Assembly (NCBI GenBank): GCA_965229685.1
Contig: OZ245920.1
Location: 4,402,001-4,466,000, forward strand
Direction of reading: 5' to 3'
Source of the DNA: Pacificispira sp033344895
GTDB lineage: Bacteria; Pseudomonadota; Alphaproteobacteria; UBA8366; Aestuariispiraceae
DNA length: 64,000 bases
This document shows, piece after piece, positions 8,342 through 16,227 of this stretch. The notes under the pieces are model-generated. The model saw only the letters and a program-made list of their open reading frames with translations. It was not told the origin of the DNA and searched no databases. Numbering within the stretch: the stretch's first letter is position 1; each line of letters opens with the position of its first letter. The translations under genes were made by a program, and so were the position numbers.

Positions 8342-11272
8342 TTATGTGCTGATGGACAGTAGGCAGTCCGCTTGAACGGCCCAACGATTGATGCGTATGG
8401 GCTCAGGTCGATCCAGCGACAGTCGCAACCTGACCGTCTGTCCTGTGGGTTCCGCGAAGAAATCCGTAACGTAGTGTGCGATCAATCGATCGAACGCCGG
8501 TACCGGACTGTTTGCCAAGCTCGCTGTTTGCCAGCTTAACCCATCGTTGCGACTGGCTTCGAGTAGGAAGTCTCGTTCCAGCACGACACGGGGCCCCACC
8601 GCAGTGTCCGTCGTCTCGAAATAGGGACCCGGAGAAGGGGCGGATTCGAGCTGTGCGCCATACACGGCGGCACCCATGGTTGGGTTTCCAGGATAGTGCG
8701 TAAAGTTGGATTCCCTCAGCAGGTAACAACTAAGCTGACCCTGATCGGAGACGCTGTCGAGCTCTCCGGAAATCGCGCATCGGTACCATCCGTTGCCGAC
8801 TGGCTGGATCTCGGCGTTGAAGGCACCGACGGTGTCGACAGTTACCGGACTGGAGGCGGTGCCGTTTGTGAGATCGTAGATCGCGTAGGCATATCGGCTT
8901 GTGGATTGATTGCCCCACAGGAGACGCAGTTTCGTCCTTTCGGCTGCTTTGGCAAAAAGCGAGGCTGTGTGCACTTGTCCCGGAACGATCGAGACGATCC
9001 GTATCATCGCATGCACTCCAGGACTTTCCGTTTCTTCGATGCGAAAGACTGTATGGCCAAGGCCGGGGTCCTCGTGTGCCTGCACAGTTGCGCCCGCCTT
9101 GTTCCATGCGGAAGCCAGAAAGTCGTTTGAATGTGTCAGATTGTTCTCGCCCCGATGCACCCCATCCGCCTCGATCAGGATGTGAAGTTCCTCCGGTGGC
9201 GTTGCCGCGGTAATCCCCTTCGAGACCAGGGTCATCGGATCGTCGTGGTTCAGATTCCAGGCGATGCTTTCATATCCACACGGCGTCGTATGTGAGCCAA
9301 GAATCCCGTAGGAGCATGCGGACAACGTCGTTTCGCATTGGAGTATTTCTATGCCGTTCACCTTGACGGAGACCTCAACACCGTGCCGCACCACCGAGAC
9401 CTCATCTCCCTGCGAGAGGATGGTCGCTGCGGTCCCGTCGTCATGAACGATGTTCTGTTCAATGCGAAGAAGGCGCACGTGGTTCTGAGAAACCGAAACG
9501 GCGATGCCGTTCTCAACACCCAATCCACTGGTGGCGCCAGAATCTATCGGTAGCCCGCCGAAGGACTGCGCCGGGTCAAAGTTCCCGATGTCACCGTCCT
9601 CGACGAGGCCGATTTGCCAAAGGTGGTCCGGGCCCGATGCTCCCAGGGAAAGGGTCAGTTCAAAATTGCCGCGCAACGGCAGCTTCGTTCGAATGGCACC
9701 GACAGCTGCGTCGATCACAAGGGAATCGCCGGTATGGACGAAACCCGCGCGGGGAAGCCAATGGGATTCCGTGGATAGGATTGAGGCCGGCGGATCCCCG
9801 TTTGCAATGCCTTCACCGTCCACAAGCCTAATGCCGGTCGACGTTGACGGCGCGTGATGACCCGCGAAGAGCTCCAGCTCCATGATCTGGAGACTGGTTG
9901 CGGTCTGGGTCTCTTCGACCAGAAACCGGTGAAACCGGTAGGCCGTGGTGGTATCGACGACGTCAAACTCGACATGTGCCCCACCCGGATCTTCGAAGGT
10001 GGGGTCGGACCAAAGCGTGATCTCCTCCCCCGCCCAGGCGCCCGTTTGAGAGCCCTGGAAGGCGAGGGCACAGGTTGCCGCCTGGGAAGCAAAACCGCCC
10101 TCCGTGGGCTCGCCCCATGCTCGTACCCGGGTCACGGTTCGGGACTGCCCATCGCCCCAGTCCTTGCCGACATGGAGTTGAGTGGCGTCGCCGGTCGCCT
10201 GTATGCCGGTACCACTGGAATTTCGATCGAAGGCAAGTTCGGGCCCCCAGATTCCGGCCATTGTCTGAAGCGTGCCGTCGGTTCCATGGATGATGGTTCC
10301 ATCCGATGGCGGAATCGCCATTTGTCCGGTTTCGAGACCGGTCAGGTCTTCAAATGTATCCAGATATGTGTTCGACAGTGCGTAGGCGGTCAATCCGCGC
10401 AATCGTGCGATTTCCCATGCGTTCCTTAATGCGATGATCCGGGAGGCGAGTTCCCAGTCCGCGATGGTCTTAGAGAGGGCATCGAGCATCGTGCCATCGG
10501 TTGCGATATTGCGGCCATCGATCAGACCTGCATTGACGATGTTGTGACCGCCCAGATCAAGATCGCCGGTCATGGACAGACTGCCATCGTGCCGAAAAAG
10601 TGTTGGGTCCGGCGTCGCTGCGATAGCCCATTCATTGCCGCGCCAGACCTTCATGAGCCCGTCGTCGCTATCGAAGTACAGGTCCCCTGATCGGAGAGCG
10701 GTTCCGTTCAGCCTCAATTCCGGCGGACTCGTGCCTGCATGACTGCCAAGATAGATCAGCCCGAAATTCTGAAGGTTTCCAATGTAGCGTGCTGCGACGG
10801 TTTCCGGGCACCCCTGAGAGTCGAAACTCAAGAACTTGCCGGCCCGCTCTTCAAGGGGCGGAAGCGTGAGATCGCGAATGACATCGGTGAGAGCGGGCCG
10901 GACGGCGTTGGACGCGTCCTCGGCGACCTGCTGCGCCATCATGACTAGCCGGTCGAAGGCCTCGTTCAGAGCCGGTGCGCCAATCTCCGTTCCGGAAGCG
11001 AATCCGTTCCCGGATACCAGCGGCATCTGCCGCCACACGGTAATGCGTGACCCCACTGGCGGGGCACCGTTCAGGGTGACAGTGCCGCCGCTAGGGTCGC
11101 CAATGCCGCTGACGGAGTAGTCTCCCGGGTCGAGCATTGAATTGTCCTGGGCGACACGAATGTCGGTATCGGACAGGACCCTGAACGGATATCCGAACTC
11201 GCGCTGACTGCCTGGCGCGGTCTGGACATACTGGATGCGCGGTGCGGTGCCACCGGCTGGCAAATCTTGCAT
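8342..11272 (-). CDS. Phage tail fibre, first of two paralogues
   Basis: The protein has 976 residues. Its N-terminal ~100 residues include REFGYPFRVLSDTDIRV and a DYSVSGIGDPSGGTVTLNG segment ending ITVWRQMP, the T7 gp17-type anchoring domain. Next come a long helix (LNEAFDRLVMMAQQVAEDA) and a MTGDLDLGGHNIVNAG linker. The middle has SPRY/lectin-like regions (NFELTLSLGASGPDHLWQIG; VEVSVKVNGIEILQC). The C-terminal EASRNDGLSWQTASL domain is matched in the next gene. The start is placed at 11272 (GGAT 6 bases upstream); a further ATG at 11284 and a TTG at 11311 are less likely. Confidence 0.75.
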   Translation of the reverse strand: MQDLPAGGTAPRIQYVQTAPGSQREFGYPFRVLSDTDIRVAQDNSMLDPGDYSVSGIGDPSGGTVTLNGAPPVGSRITVWRQMPLVSGNGFASGTEIGAPALNEAFDRLVMMAQQVAEDASNAVRPALTDVIRDLTLPPLEERAGKFLSFDSQGCPETVAARYIGNLQNFGLIYLGSHAGTSPPELRLNGTALRSGDLYFDSDDGLMKVWRGNEWAIAATPDPTLFRHDGSLSMTGDLDLGGHNIVNAGLIDGRNIATDGTMLDALSKTIADWELASRIIALRNAWEIARLRGLTAYALSNTYLDTFEDLTGLETGQMAIPPSDGTIIHGTDGTLQTMAGIWGPELAFDRNSSGTGIQATGDATQLHVGKDWGDGQSRTVTRVRAWGEPTEGGFASQAATCALAFQGSQTGAWAGEEITLWSDPTFEDPGGAHVEFDVVDTTTAYRFHRFLVEETQTATSLQIMELELFAGHHAPSTSTGIRLVDGEGIANGDPPASILSTESHWLPRAGFVHTGDSLVIDAAVGAIRTKLPLRGNFELTLSLGASGPDHLWQIGLVEDGDIGNFDPAQSFGGLPIDSGATSGLGVENGIAVSVSQNHVRLLRIEQNIVHDDGTAATILSQGDEVSVVRHGVEVSVKVNGIEILQCETTLSACSYGILGSHTTPCGYESIAWNLNHDDPMTLVSKGITAATPPEELHILIEADGVHRGENNLTHSNDFLASAWNKAGATVQAHEDPGLGHTVFRIEETESPGVHAMIRIVSIVPGQVHTASLFAKAAERTKLRLLWGNQSTSRYAYAIYDLTNGTASSPVTVDTVGAFNAEIQPVGNGWYRCAISGELDSVSDQGQLSCYLLRESNFTHYPGNPTMGAAVYGAQLESAPSPGPYFETTDTAVGPRVVLERDFLLEASRNDGLSWQTASLANSPVPAFDRLIAHYVTDFFAEPTGQTVRLRLSLDRPEPIRINRWAVQADCLLSIST

Positions 11273-11321
11273 GAGAATATCCATTTCGGTTTTGAGTATG
11301 GAAAACCCCAACGGCCGCGAC

Positions 11322-11759
11322 TTAATCGGCGTTCATGGATACGATCTGCTGACCGATCCCGACGGCCTGCTGCCCGGTGGAGAGCATTGACTGAAGGCCG
11401 CCATACCTGTCGTCCAGAAGGCTGTCGGAAGCAGCCCGGCCGGACATGTACAACGCACGCCCGTCGGACAGACGCTGGTCGTAGGCGACATTCAGCCCCC
11501 GCAAGGCGGCCGCGCCCGATCCGCCGGACGTGCCGCTGCCCGAGGCGGACAGGCGCGCCCTTGCGGCGCCGATATCGCGTTTTCGCTGGCGCTCGAGATT
11601 CCGTTCATCAATTCGCTGCTGCAGCGCGGCGTGTTTCTGCTGTTGTTCCATGCGCGCGGCCTGTGCCTTGCGGCCGGCACTGGCCTGTTTCGCGCTGACG
11701 ACGGTCTGTGCCGCGGATAGTGCGAGAGAGGCAATGGCGAGAGCGGGAGCTGCGGCCAT
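11322..11759 (-). CDS. Small internal virion-like protein (T7 gp14 position)
   Basis: The protein has 145 residues. An Ala-rich hydrophobic N-terminus (PALAIASLALSAAQTVVSA) leads into a charged helical stretch (KAQAARMEQQQKHAALQQRI), a Ser/Gly linker and a helical tail ending SMLSTGQQAVGIGQQI. Size, Ala/Gln-rich helices and location between tail tubular B and the fibres fit the gp14-type ejection protein of T7-like phages; sequence identity itself is not obvious. AAGGA lies 7 bases before the ATG. The larger gp15 and gp16 ejection proteins normally following gp14 are absent. Confidence 0.55.
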   Translation of the reverse strand: MAAAPALAIASLALSAAQTVVSAKQASAGRKAQAARMEQQQKHAALQQRIDERNLERQRKRDIGAARARLSASGSGTSGGSGAAALRGLNVAYDQRLSDGRALYMSGRAASDSLLDDRYGGLQSMLSTGQQAVGIGQQIVSMNAD

Positions 11760-11778
11760 GTCTTGTTCCTTCTTTCAA

Positions 11779-13689
11779 TCAGCCGTTGGACGAAATTTCT
11801 GTCAGGACGGACAGCAACGTGCAGGGCAGGGGGATGGACTGTTCGATGCGCCAGAGTGGTTTGGGGTCGCCGCGATGCCAGCCAATCGCCCGAACGGTCC
11901 GATCGCCGGTGATCAGCCGGGTCGGTTCGTCAAAGCGCGTGTTTCCGAACGTCTCGAAGGACAGCGGTTTCAGCCCGTGACCGGTATCGACGGTCAGTGC
12001 GCCGGTTTCGAGCAGCCTGAAAGTCGCGCGGACAAGGCGGAAGGCGGTCCCCTGGCTCACCCCGGTCGCCCCTTGGATGAACGGGGGAAGCGGCTCCACT
12101 TCATGGCTATAGGGCAATCCGATCTCGATTTGGGAAACCGCGGCGGGCAGTGTGATCCGGTCCCCTGCAACGGTTTCGCGTCCCCGTACGATCCCGTCGC
12201 CGATAATGTCGACTTCCCAGCCGTTCAAATGCGGAAGATCACCCCAAACGCGCCGCCCGGGCTCTCCATCTCCGACCCGTCCGGCAAACGCGCAGTCCGT
12301 CAGCAGTGTGTCGTCAAACCGTTCGACCGAATGTCGGCCATGTCTGTCGATCAGGGCATAGACATCTTCGCCGACGACCGCGATGGACAGGAAGGCGCCG
12401 TCTGTCGTGATAAGCGACCACGCGGTCACTTTCTCCGGTCGGAAGACGGTGACGAGCGCGAGAGTCCCGTCGCCGTTGACCAGATACATGATGCGTTCGC
12501 TCTTGTGGAAATCCTGGTCGATCGGATCGCGCAGCATTTCGCCGGCCAATACTGCCAGGTCATTGGACTGGTAGGCCTGCTCCACATCGGTGAACAGGAA
12601 TTCGCGAAGTTCCTTGCCGCTACGCGACACGAACAGCGTTGCGCCGTCGACGTCCCGCGGCGGTATGGCGCGGTGGACCGGTGACCCGACGCGTGTTTGC
12701 CGCTTCAACTGAATGGCCGACGGCGTCAGCGGGTCGCCGGTAACCATCCATTCCGCGCCGGAGGTGAAGACCTGCAGATGCCGGCCGGAAAAGACGGCGC
12801 GGATCGCATTCACCTGATCGGACAGAATGGCGAACTCGATCGCCTCGTCGTCGTCCGCCTCACCCAGATCGAAGTTGAACAGATCTGCGGATCTGGACAG
12901 CCACAGGCGGTTGGTCAGCTCCCGGCTGCCGCCGATGACCAGCCGGTCCTGATGAAAGCAACAGGACACCGGATAGCCCCGAACGGCCGAAAATGCCGCT
13001 TCTTCCCAATCCTTGTGCGGACCGGTGCCGCTCAGCGATTCCTGTGTGGTCGCAGTCACCTGCCGGGCATCGATGACGGTATCGATCCGGACCTCCCGGT
13101 CGGACAGTCGAAACCGGGTTCCGACATGCCCTATCTCGAACACATCCGACGAAGCCGTCAGGGTAATCTGGCCGGAGGTGGCGCTGGGCTGAAGCGTGAT
13201 CTCCTCATCGGCGAAGCGATAGTAGGGCTGATGGATCCGGCCATCCTTCTCGAAGAATTTCCAGTCACTCAACGTCCATTCCTGTGCGCCCTTGCGCGTC
13301 AGGCGTTTGGGTGGAACGTCGGGGTGCACCAGCAGCAGCGTATCGGCGCTTTGTGTCCAGGTAAGGTTGGGCAGTTGGTCCACCGACCATGGGGTGGACA
13401 GATCAATGATCCTCGTGTCGTTGGAGAATATGGTGACGAGAAAATCGGTGAAGAGCAGGAGGTACACCTGTTCGGTATTGAACTCGAACGAGACAAGGCG
13501 ACCCGGGCCGGTGGCGGGGGATACGAAGCGCAAGCCGGCACGGCGGGTAACCCCGCCCGTCGGAAAGATGCGGACGTTCCGCAGCTTGGCGGCACCGTTC
13601 TGGTAGGCGGTCAGGTCGCCGCGACCGAGCAGATGTGGTGATATCTCGCCGGCCGTGAAATTGGTCTTGATCGACTTGATCCGTGCCAT
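11779..13689 (-). CDS. Phage tail tubular protein B (nozzle)-like
   Basis: This 636-residue protein is probably the podovirus tail nozzle. The N-terminus KTNFTAGEISPHLLGRGDL and the YQNGAAKLRNVRIFPTGGVT segment are typical of this phage family. The rest is beta-rich, with repeated blade-like stretches such as DRLVIGGSRELTNRLWLSRS. Its ATG overlaps the stop of tail tubular A (ATGA), and the gp11-gp12 order is that of T7. A GTG one codon upstream could also initiate. Confidence 0.82.
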   Translation of the reverse strand: MARIKSIKTNFTAGEISPHLLGRGDLTAYQNGAAKLRNVRIFPTGGVTRRAGLRFVSPATGPGRLVSFEFNTEQVYLLLFTDFLVTIFSNDTRIIDLSTPWSVDQLPNLTWTQSADTLLLVHPDVPPKRLTRKGAQEWTLSDWKFFEKDGRIHQPYYRFADEEITLQPSATSGQITLTASSDVFEIGHVGTRFRLSDREVRIDTVIDARQVTATTQESLSGTGPHKDWEEAAFSAVRGYPVSCCFHQDRLVIGGSRELTNRLWLSRSADLFNFDLGEADDDEAIEFAILSDQVNAIRAVFSGRHLQVFTSGAEWMVTGDPLTPSAIQLKRQTRVGSPVHRAIPPRDVDGATLFVSRSGKELREFLFTDVEQAYQSNDLAVLAGEMLRDPIDQDFHKSERIMYLVNGDGTLALVTVFRPEKVTAWSLITTDGAFLSIAVVGEDVYALIDRHGRHSVERFDDTLLTDCAFAGRVGDGEPGRRVWGDLPHLNGWEVDIIGDGIVRGRETVAGDRITLPAAVSQIEIGLPYSHEVEPLPPFIQGATGVSQGTAFRLVRATFRLLETGALTVDTGHGLKPLSFETFGNTRFDEPTRLITGDRTVRAIGWHRGDPKPLWRIEQSIPLPCTLLSVLTEISSNG

Positions 13690-14258
13690 CACCCGCGCAC
13701 TCCGACCAGCGTATAGTCGTCAATGCGCGGTGGTGTGTCCTGCTGCGCGTCGATCAGCCGAGCCGTCCGGAAACGCTCTTCCGCAAGCTGGTGCAAGGCA
13801 TCCGCGCGTGAGGTGCTCTCAGTGATCGGAAGGCAGTATTCGGCTGCCAGCCTGGCAATCAGCGCTTCATCAAAAAAGGGCGGGAAGGCGTTCTCCGGTG
13901 GCCGGAAGATGTAGGTCAGCGTAACAGCCGGTGCGTTGGTGTGGAGCCGATGCGACAGAATTCTGAAGTCTATGCCACGCCCGCGATCGGAGCTGCCGGC
14001 AGACAAGGCCCGCAGAAAGTCCGCCGGCAGTTGATAGGCGCATTCGAAATCGGCGACCGGCACAGCCTCCAACCGGGACAGTTGTCGCTGGGCGGTGGCG
14101 AAGTTCCAGGGATGGGCGGACAGCAGCGCGTCGCGGGTCGATCCGTAGAGGGTGGCCGCAACGGTACTTTCCGCGGAGCCCTCGTCGAAGTCCGAGATCG
14201 GCGAAGCCCCGATCTTGATCAATGCCTGGCTCGCCAGTTGGATGCTGTTCAATGCCAT
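13689..14258 (-). CDS. Phage tail tubular protein A (adaptor)-like
   Basis: This 189-residue protein is the gatekeeper or adaptor that would bind beneath a portal ring. Recognisable features are IQLASQALIKIGASPISDF at the N-terminus, LSAHPWNFATAQRQLSRL, the YQLPADFLRAL motif and the later FDEALIARLAAEYCLPIT helix, all characteristic of gp11-like proteins. GGAGG precedes the ATG. It is the first gene after the capsid-side terminator. Its normal partner, the portal protein, is not encoded in this window. Confidence 0.85.
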   Translation of the reverse strand: MALNSIQLASQALIKIGASPISDFDEGSAESTVAATLYGSTRDALLSAHPWNFATAQRQLSRLEAVPVADFECAYQLPADFLRALSAGSSDRGRGIDFRILSHRLHTNAPAVTLTYIFRPPENAFPPFFDEALIARLAAEYCLPITESTSRADALHQLAEERFRTARLIDAQQDTPPRIDDYTLVGVRG

Positions 14259-14268
14259 TGCGGCCTCC

Positions 14269-14302
14269 AGAAAAGAATAGGGCCGCCGTATTCCGGCGGC
14301 CC
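14269..14302 (-). terminator. Intrinsic terminator downstream of capsid genes
   Basis: Minus strand: a perfect 9-bp stem GGGCCGCCG/CGGCGGCCC with a 5-base loop is followed by TATTCTTTTC. It sits between the capsid-side genes and tail tubular A, the same relative place as the T7 Tphi terminator after gene 10. Confidence 0.75.
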
Positions 14303-14333
14303 CAGTTGGGAGGGATGAATTCGTCCGTGCGTG

Positions 14334-14603
14334 TCAGTCGGTATCGCCGGTTCCGACGCCGGTCATGTCGTCGACATCCACCGTGCCGTCGTCATTCGAC
14401 GAAATGTGCAGAATGCCGGAGGACAGACCGCCATCCGTGTCGGTATTGGCCAGGATCATGTCACCGACCCGCAGCATCGTCGCGGCGTCGTTGAAGTAGC
14501 CGGTCGTGTCGACCTCCGTCGCCGGGTCGGAGGTCGTGTAATGCCAGAGCGTGAATCCGTTCGCATAAGCGATGACGCTCAGGTCCTGGGATTTGAATGC
14601 CAT
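14334..14603 (-). CDS. Small capsid-adjacent phage protein, possible decoration protein
   Basis: The protein has 89 residues, beginning MAFKSQDLSVIAYANGFTLW with a beta-rich core (GYFNDAATMLRVGDMILANT) and an acidic Asp/Thr-rich tail. Similar small proteins are often found directly after the capsid gene of alphaproteobacterial phages. A capsid cement or decoration role is inferred only from position, size and beta character. AAGGA lies upstream of the ATG. Confidence 0.6.
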   Translation of the reverse strand: MAFKSQDLSVIAYANGFTLWHYTTSDPATEVDTTGYFNDAATMLRVGDMILANTDTDGGLSSGILHISSNDDGTVDVDDMTGVGTGDTD

Positions 14604-14621
14604 GATACGGCGTCCTTTCGA

Positions 14622-15446
14622 TCAGGATTCGAGGCAGGGCAGGCGGACGATCCCTGTGGGATCGATGACACCGGCGCCCTGGCTCATCATGTGGTTGACG
14701 AAATGGGCGGCCCGGTCGCCGTGCCAGGTAATGTCCGCCTTCACGTCCTGACCGATGGCATGGCCGACGGCCGTCTTGTGATACCAGTAGCCGTTGCGAA
14801 CGCCCGCAGAGAGGGCCAGGCCGGAATGCGGCATCCATAGCGTGCCGAGCCAGCGTTTCGCCTGCGTACCGCGCCAGGGCAGGTCGTCATTGCCGACATA
14901 GTCCGCATTGGCGAACTCCTCGATATCCAGCAGGTCGCTCCATTGTTTCCAGCCGATGATGGCATAGCGCTGCCCGTCATCGGGCACGTCCAGCGCGCCC
15001 AGCATTTCGAAGGCTTCCAGGACCTTGGATTTGGTCAGGCCGGTGGTGCCGTCTTCGGAATCCTGGGACGCCGGCGTCGTTTCCATTGCGGCGATCAGCA
15101 ACTCGTCGGTCTTGCGACCCAGCGCATAGGCGCCGGCATTCGCCACCACGGACCGTTCGTCATGGCGCAGCTTGATTTCGTCGAGCGCGTCCACCCAGTC
15201 ACCGGCATAGTAGTCCTGCAGTGAGATCTCGACCGGAACGTGGTCGATGTTCATGACCGGGACCTTGCCGTGACGCGCCTTGGTCGAGGCTGTGCCCTTG
15301 CCGACCTTCTGGAACGTGGTTGAACTGCCCTTGATTCCGTCCTTCGTTCGCACGGTGTTGCGAAGCTTCGATCCCATTCGCTGATAGGCGAGGTGGACTT
15401 CAGCCTCGAACTGCCGGGAAAAGGACTGTTCCACGGTTGTGGACAT
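14622..15446 (-). CDS. Phage major capsid protein
   Basis: This 274-residue capsid protein is the first gene of the phage-derived block. The segments QFEAEVHLAYQRMGSKLRNT, VPVEISLQDYYAGDWVDALD, NAGAYALGRKTDELLIAAME and GWKQWSDLLDIEEFANADYV are typical of the podovirus capsid-protein family with an HK97-like fold. AAAGGA precedes the ATG. Upstream there is no scaffold or portal gene, only a 427-base non-coding region with regulatory motifs, then host genes on the other strand. Confidence 0.85.
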   Translation of the reverse strand: MSTTVEQSFSRQFEAEVHLAYQRMGSKLRNTVRTKDGIKGSSTTFQKVGKGTASTKARHGKVPVMNIDHVPVEISLQDYYAGDWVDALDEIKLRHDERSVVANAGAYALGRKTDELLIAAMETTPASQDSEDGTTGLTKSKVLEAFEMLGALDVPDDGQRYAIIGWKQWSDLLDIEEFANADYVGNDDLPWRGTQAKRWLGTLWMPHSGLALSAGVRNGYWYHKTAVGHAIGQDVKADITWHGDRAAHFVNHMMSQGAGVIDPTGIVRLPCLES

Positions 15447-15730
15447 GTCTGGTTTCCTTTCAGAGAAATCTGGAAATGGCGGTGATGGGCCGGGTCCGGT
15501 TGTCGCCTGTCAGACCGTATTCGCGGGACTACCTGGAATCGGTGTGGCGGCCGGGAATGCCGGCCGTTCCGCCCGCCGTTACGGGGGTGTCGGTCAATGC
15601 GCGGGATTGGTTCGATTGTGACGCATGCGACACCGGCCCGGTCGGCGCGGGGCGGAACGGTTGTCGGTGAAGGGGTTCGGGGGTGTGGATCCGGGGATTG
15701 TCCGGCGATCGATCCGGGTCCCGGATTGCA

Positions 15731-15744
15731 GGCACAATTGTGCC
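15731..15744. promoter_or_regulatory. Perfect 14-bp palindrome, possible operator
   Basis: GGCACAATTGTGCC is its own reverse complement. It lies about 30 bases downstream, in the direction of the capsid operon, of the SOS-type box, where a repressor would block transcription. No regulator gene is adjacent. Confidence 0.5.
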
Positions 15745-15775
15745 CTGTTCATGTCTGTAGCTTAACCAATAATGA

Positions 15776-15790
15776 GAACAAGTCAAGAAC
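15776..15790 (-). promoter_or_regulatory. LexA (SOS) box candidate upstream of the phage block
   Basis: On the minus strand the site reads GTTC-TTGACTT-GTTC (plus strand GAAC-N7-GAAC), the exact direct-repeat form of the alphaproteobacterial LexA site. The embedded TTGACT could serve as a -35 element facing the capsid gene; no strong -10 is seen at 16-18 bases (AAGCTA or TAAGCT at best). It is about 330 bases upstream of the capsid ATG and about 85 bases upstream of the divergent DUF952 gene, so either direction could be controlled. Confidence 0.65.
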
Positions 15791-15873
15791 TAATGTGTTT
15801 TCTGGTCCACGCAAAATCTGCGGTCTCGTGCCATCGACTTGCGGGGGAAGACCGGCGGTCATAGTGTGGCGCC

Positions 15874-16227
15874 ATGATCTACCATCTTGCAAAACAACAG
15901 GCATGGCAGGCGGCGCAGCAATCCGGAATCTACCGCGGACTCGATGCGGACCGGGGCGACGGCTTCCTGCATTTCTCGACCGCGTCCCAGATTGTGGAGA
16001 GCGCACGCAAGCATCGTGCGGGGGAACCCGACCTTGTCCTTCTGGGCGTTGACGAGGCGCCACTGGGCGACGATCTGGTGTGGGAGGAATCCCGCGGCGG
16101 GGCGCTGTTCCCGCATGTCTATGGCACGGTGCCGATTGAGGCGGTCCGGCTTGCGGCGGCGCTGCCCGTCGATCAGAACGGCCTGCATGTGTTCCCAGAG
16201 CTGCCGGACGATAATGAGCCTGCATGA
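15874..16227 (+). CDS. DUF952 family protein
   Basis: This 117-residue cytosolic protein begins MIYHLAKQQAWQAAQQSGIY, with the GFLHFSTASQIVESARKH core, LLGVDEAPLGDDLVWEESRG and the FPHVYGTVP motif typical of DUF952. The biochemical role of the family is not known to me. Its last 14 bases overlap the pyrD start, so it is translationally linked to pyrimidine synthesis. It is divergent from the phage block. Confidence 0.88.
   Translation: MIYHLAKQQAWQAAQQSGIYRGLDADRGDGFLHFSTASQIVESARKHRAGEPDLVLLGVDEAPLGDDLVWEESRGGALFPHVYGTVPIEAVRLAAALPVDQNGLHVFPELPDDNEPA

Larger units (their letters stand above)
15447..15873. promoter_or_regulatory. Intergenic control region between the capsid gene and DUF952
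   Basis: This 427-base gene-free stretch separates two divergent transcription units. The right-hand part (about 15730-15800) is AT-rich and holds a 14-bp perfect palindrome and an SOS-type box. The left-hand part, which would be a long 5' leader of the capsid transcript, is GC-rich, and I see no credible small gene in it. A frame at 15529-15786 on the minus strand has implausible composition. Confidence 0.6.

Noticed and set aside
15529..15786. Possible 85-residue gene in the capsid leader
   Set aside because: Pro/Arg/His-rich product without a plausible start site; it would also cover the SOS box and palindrome.
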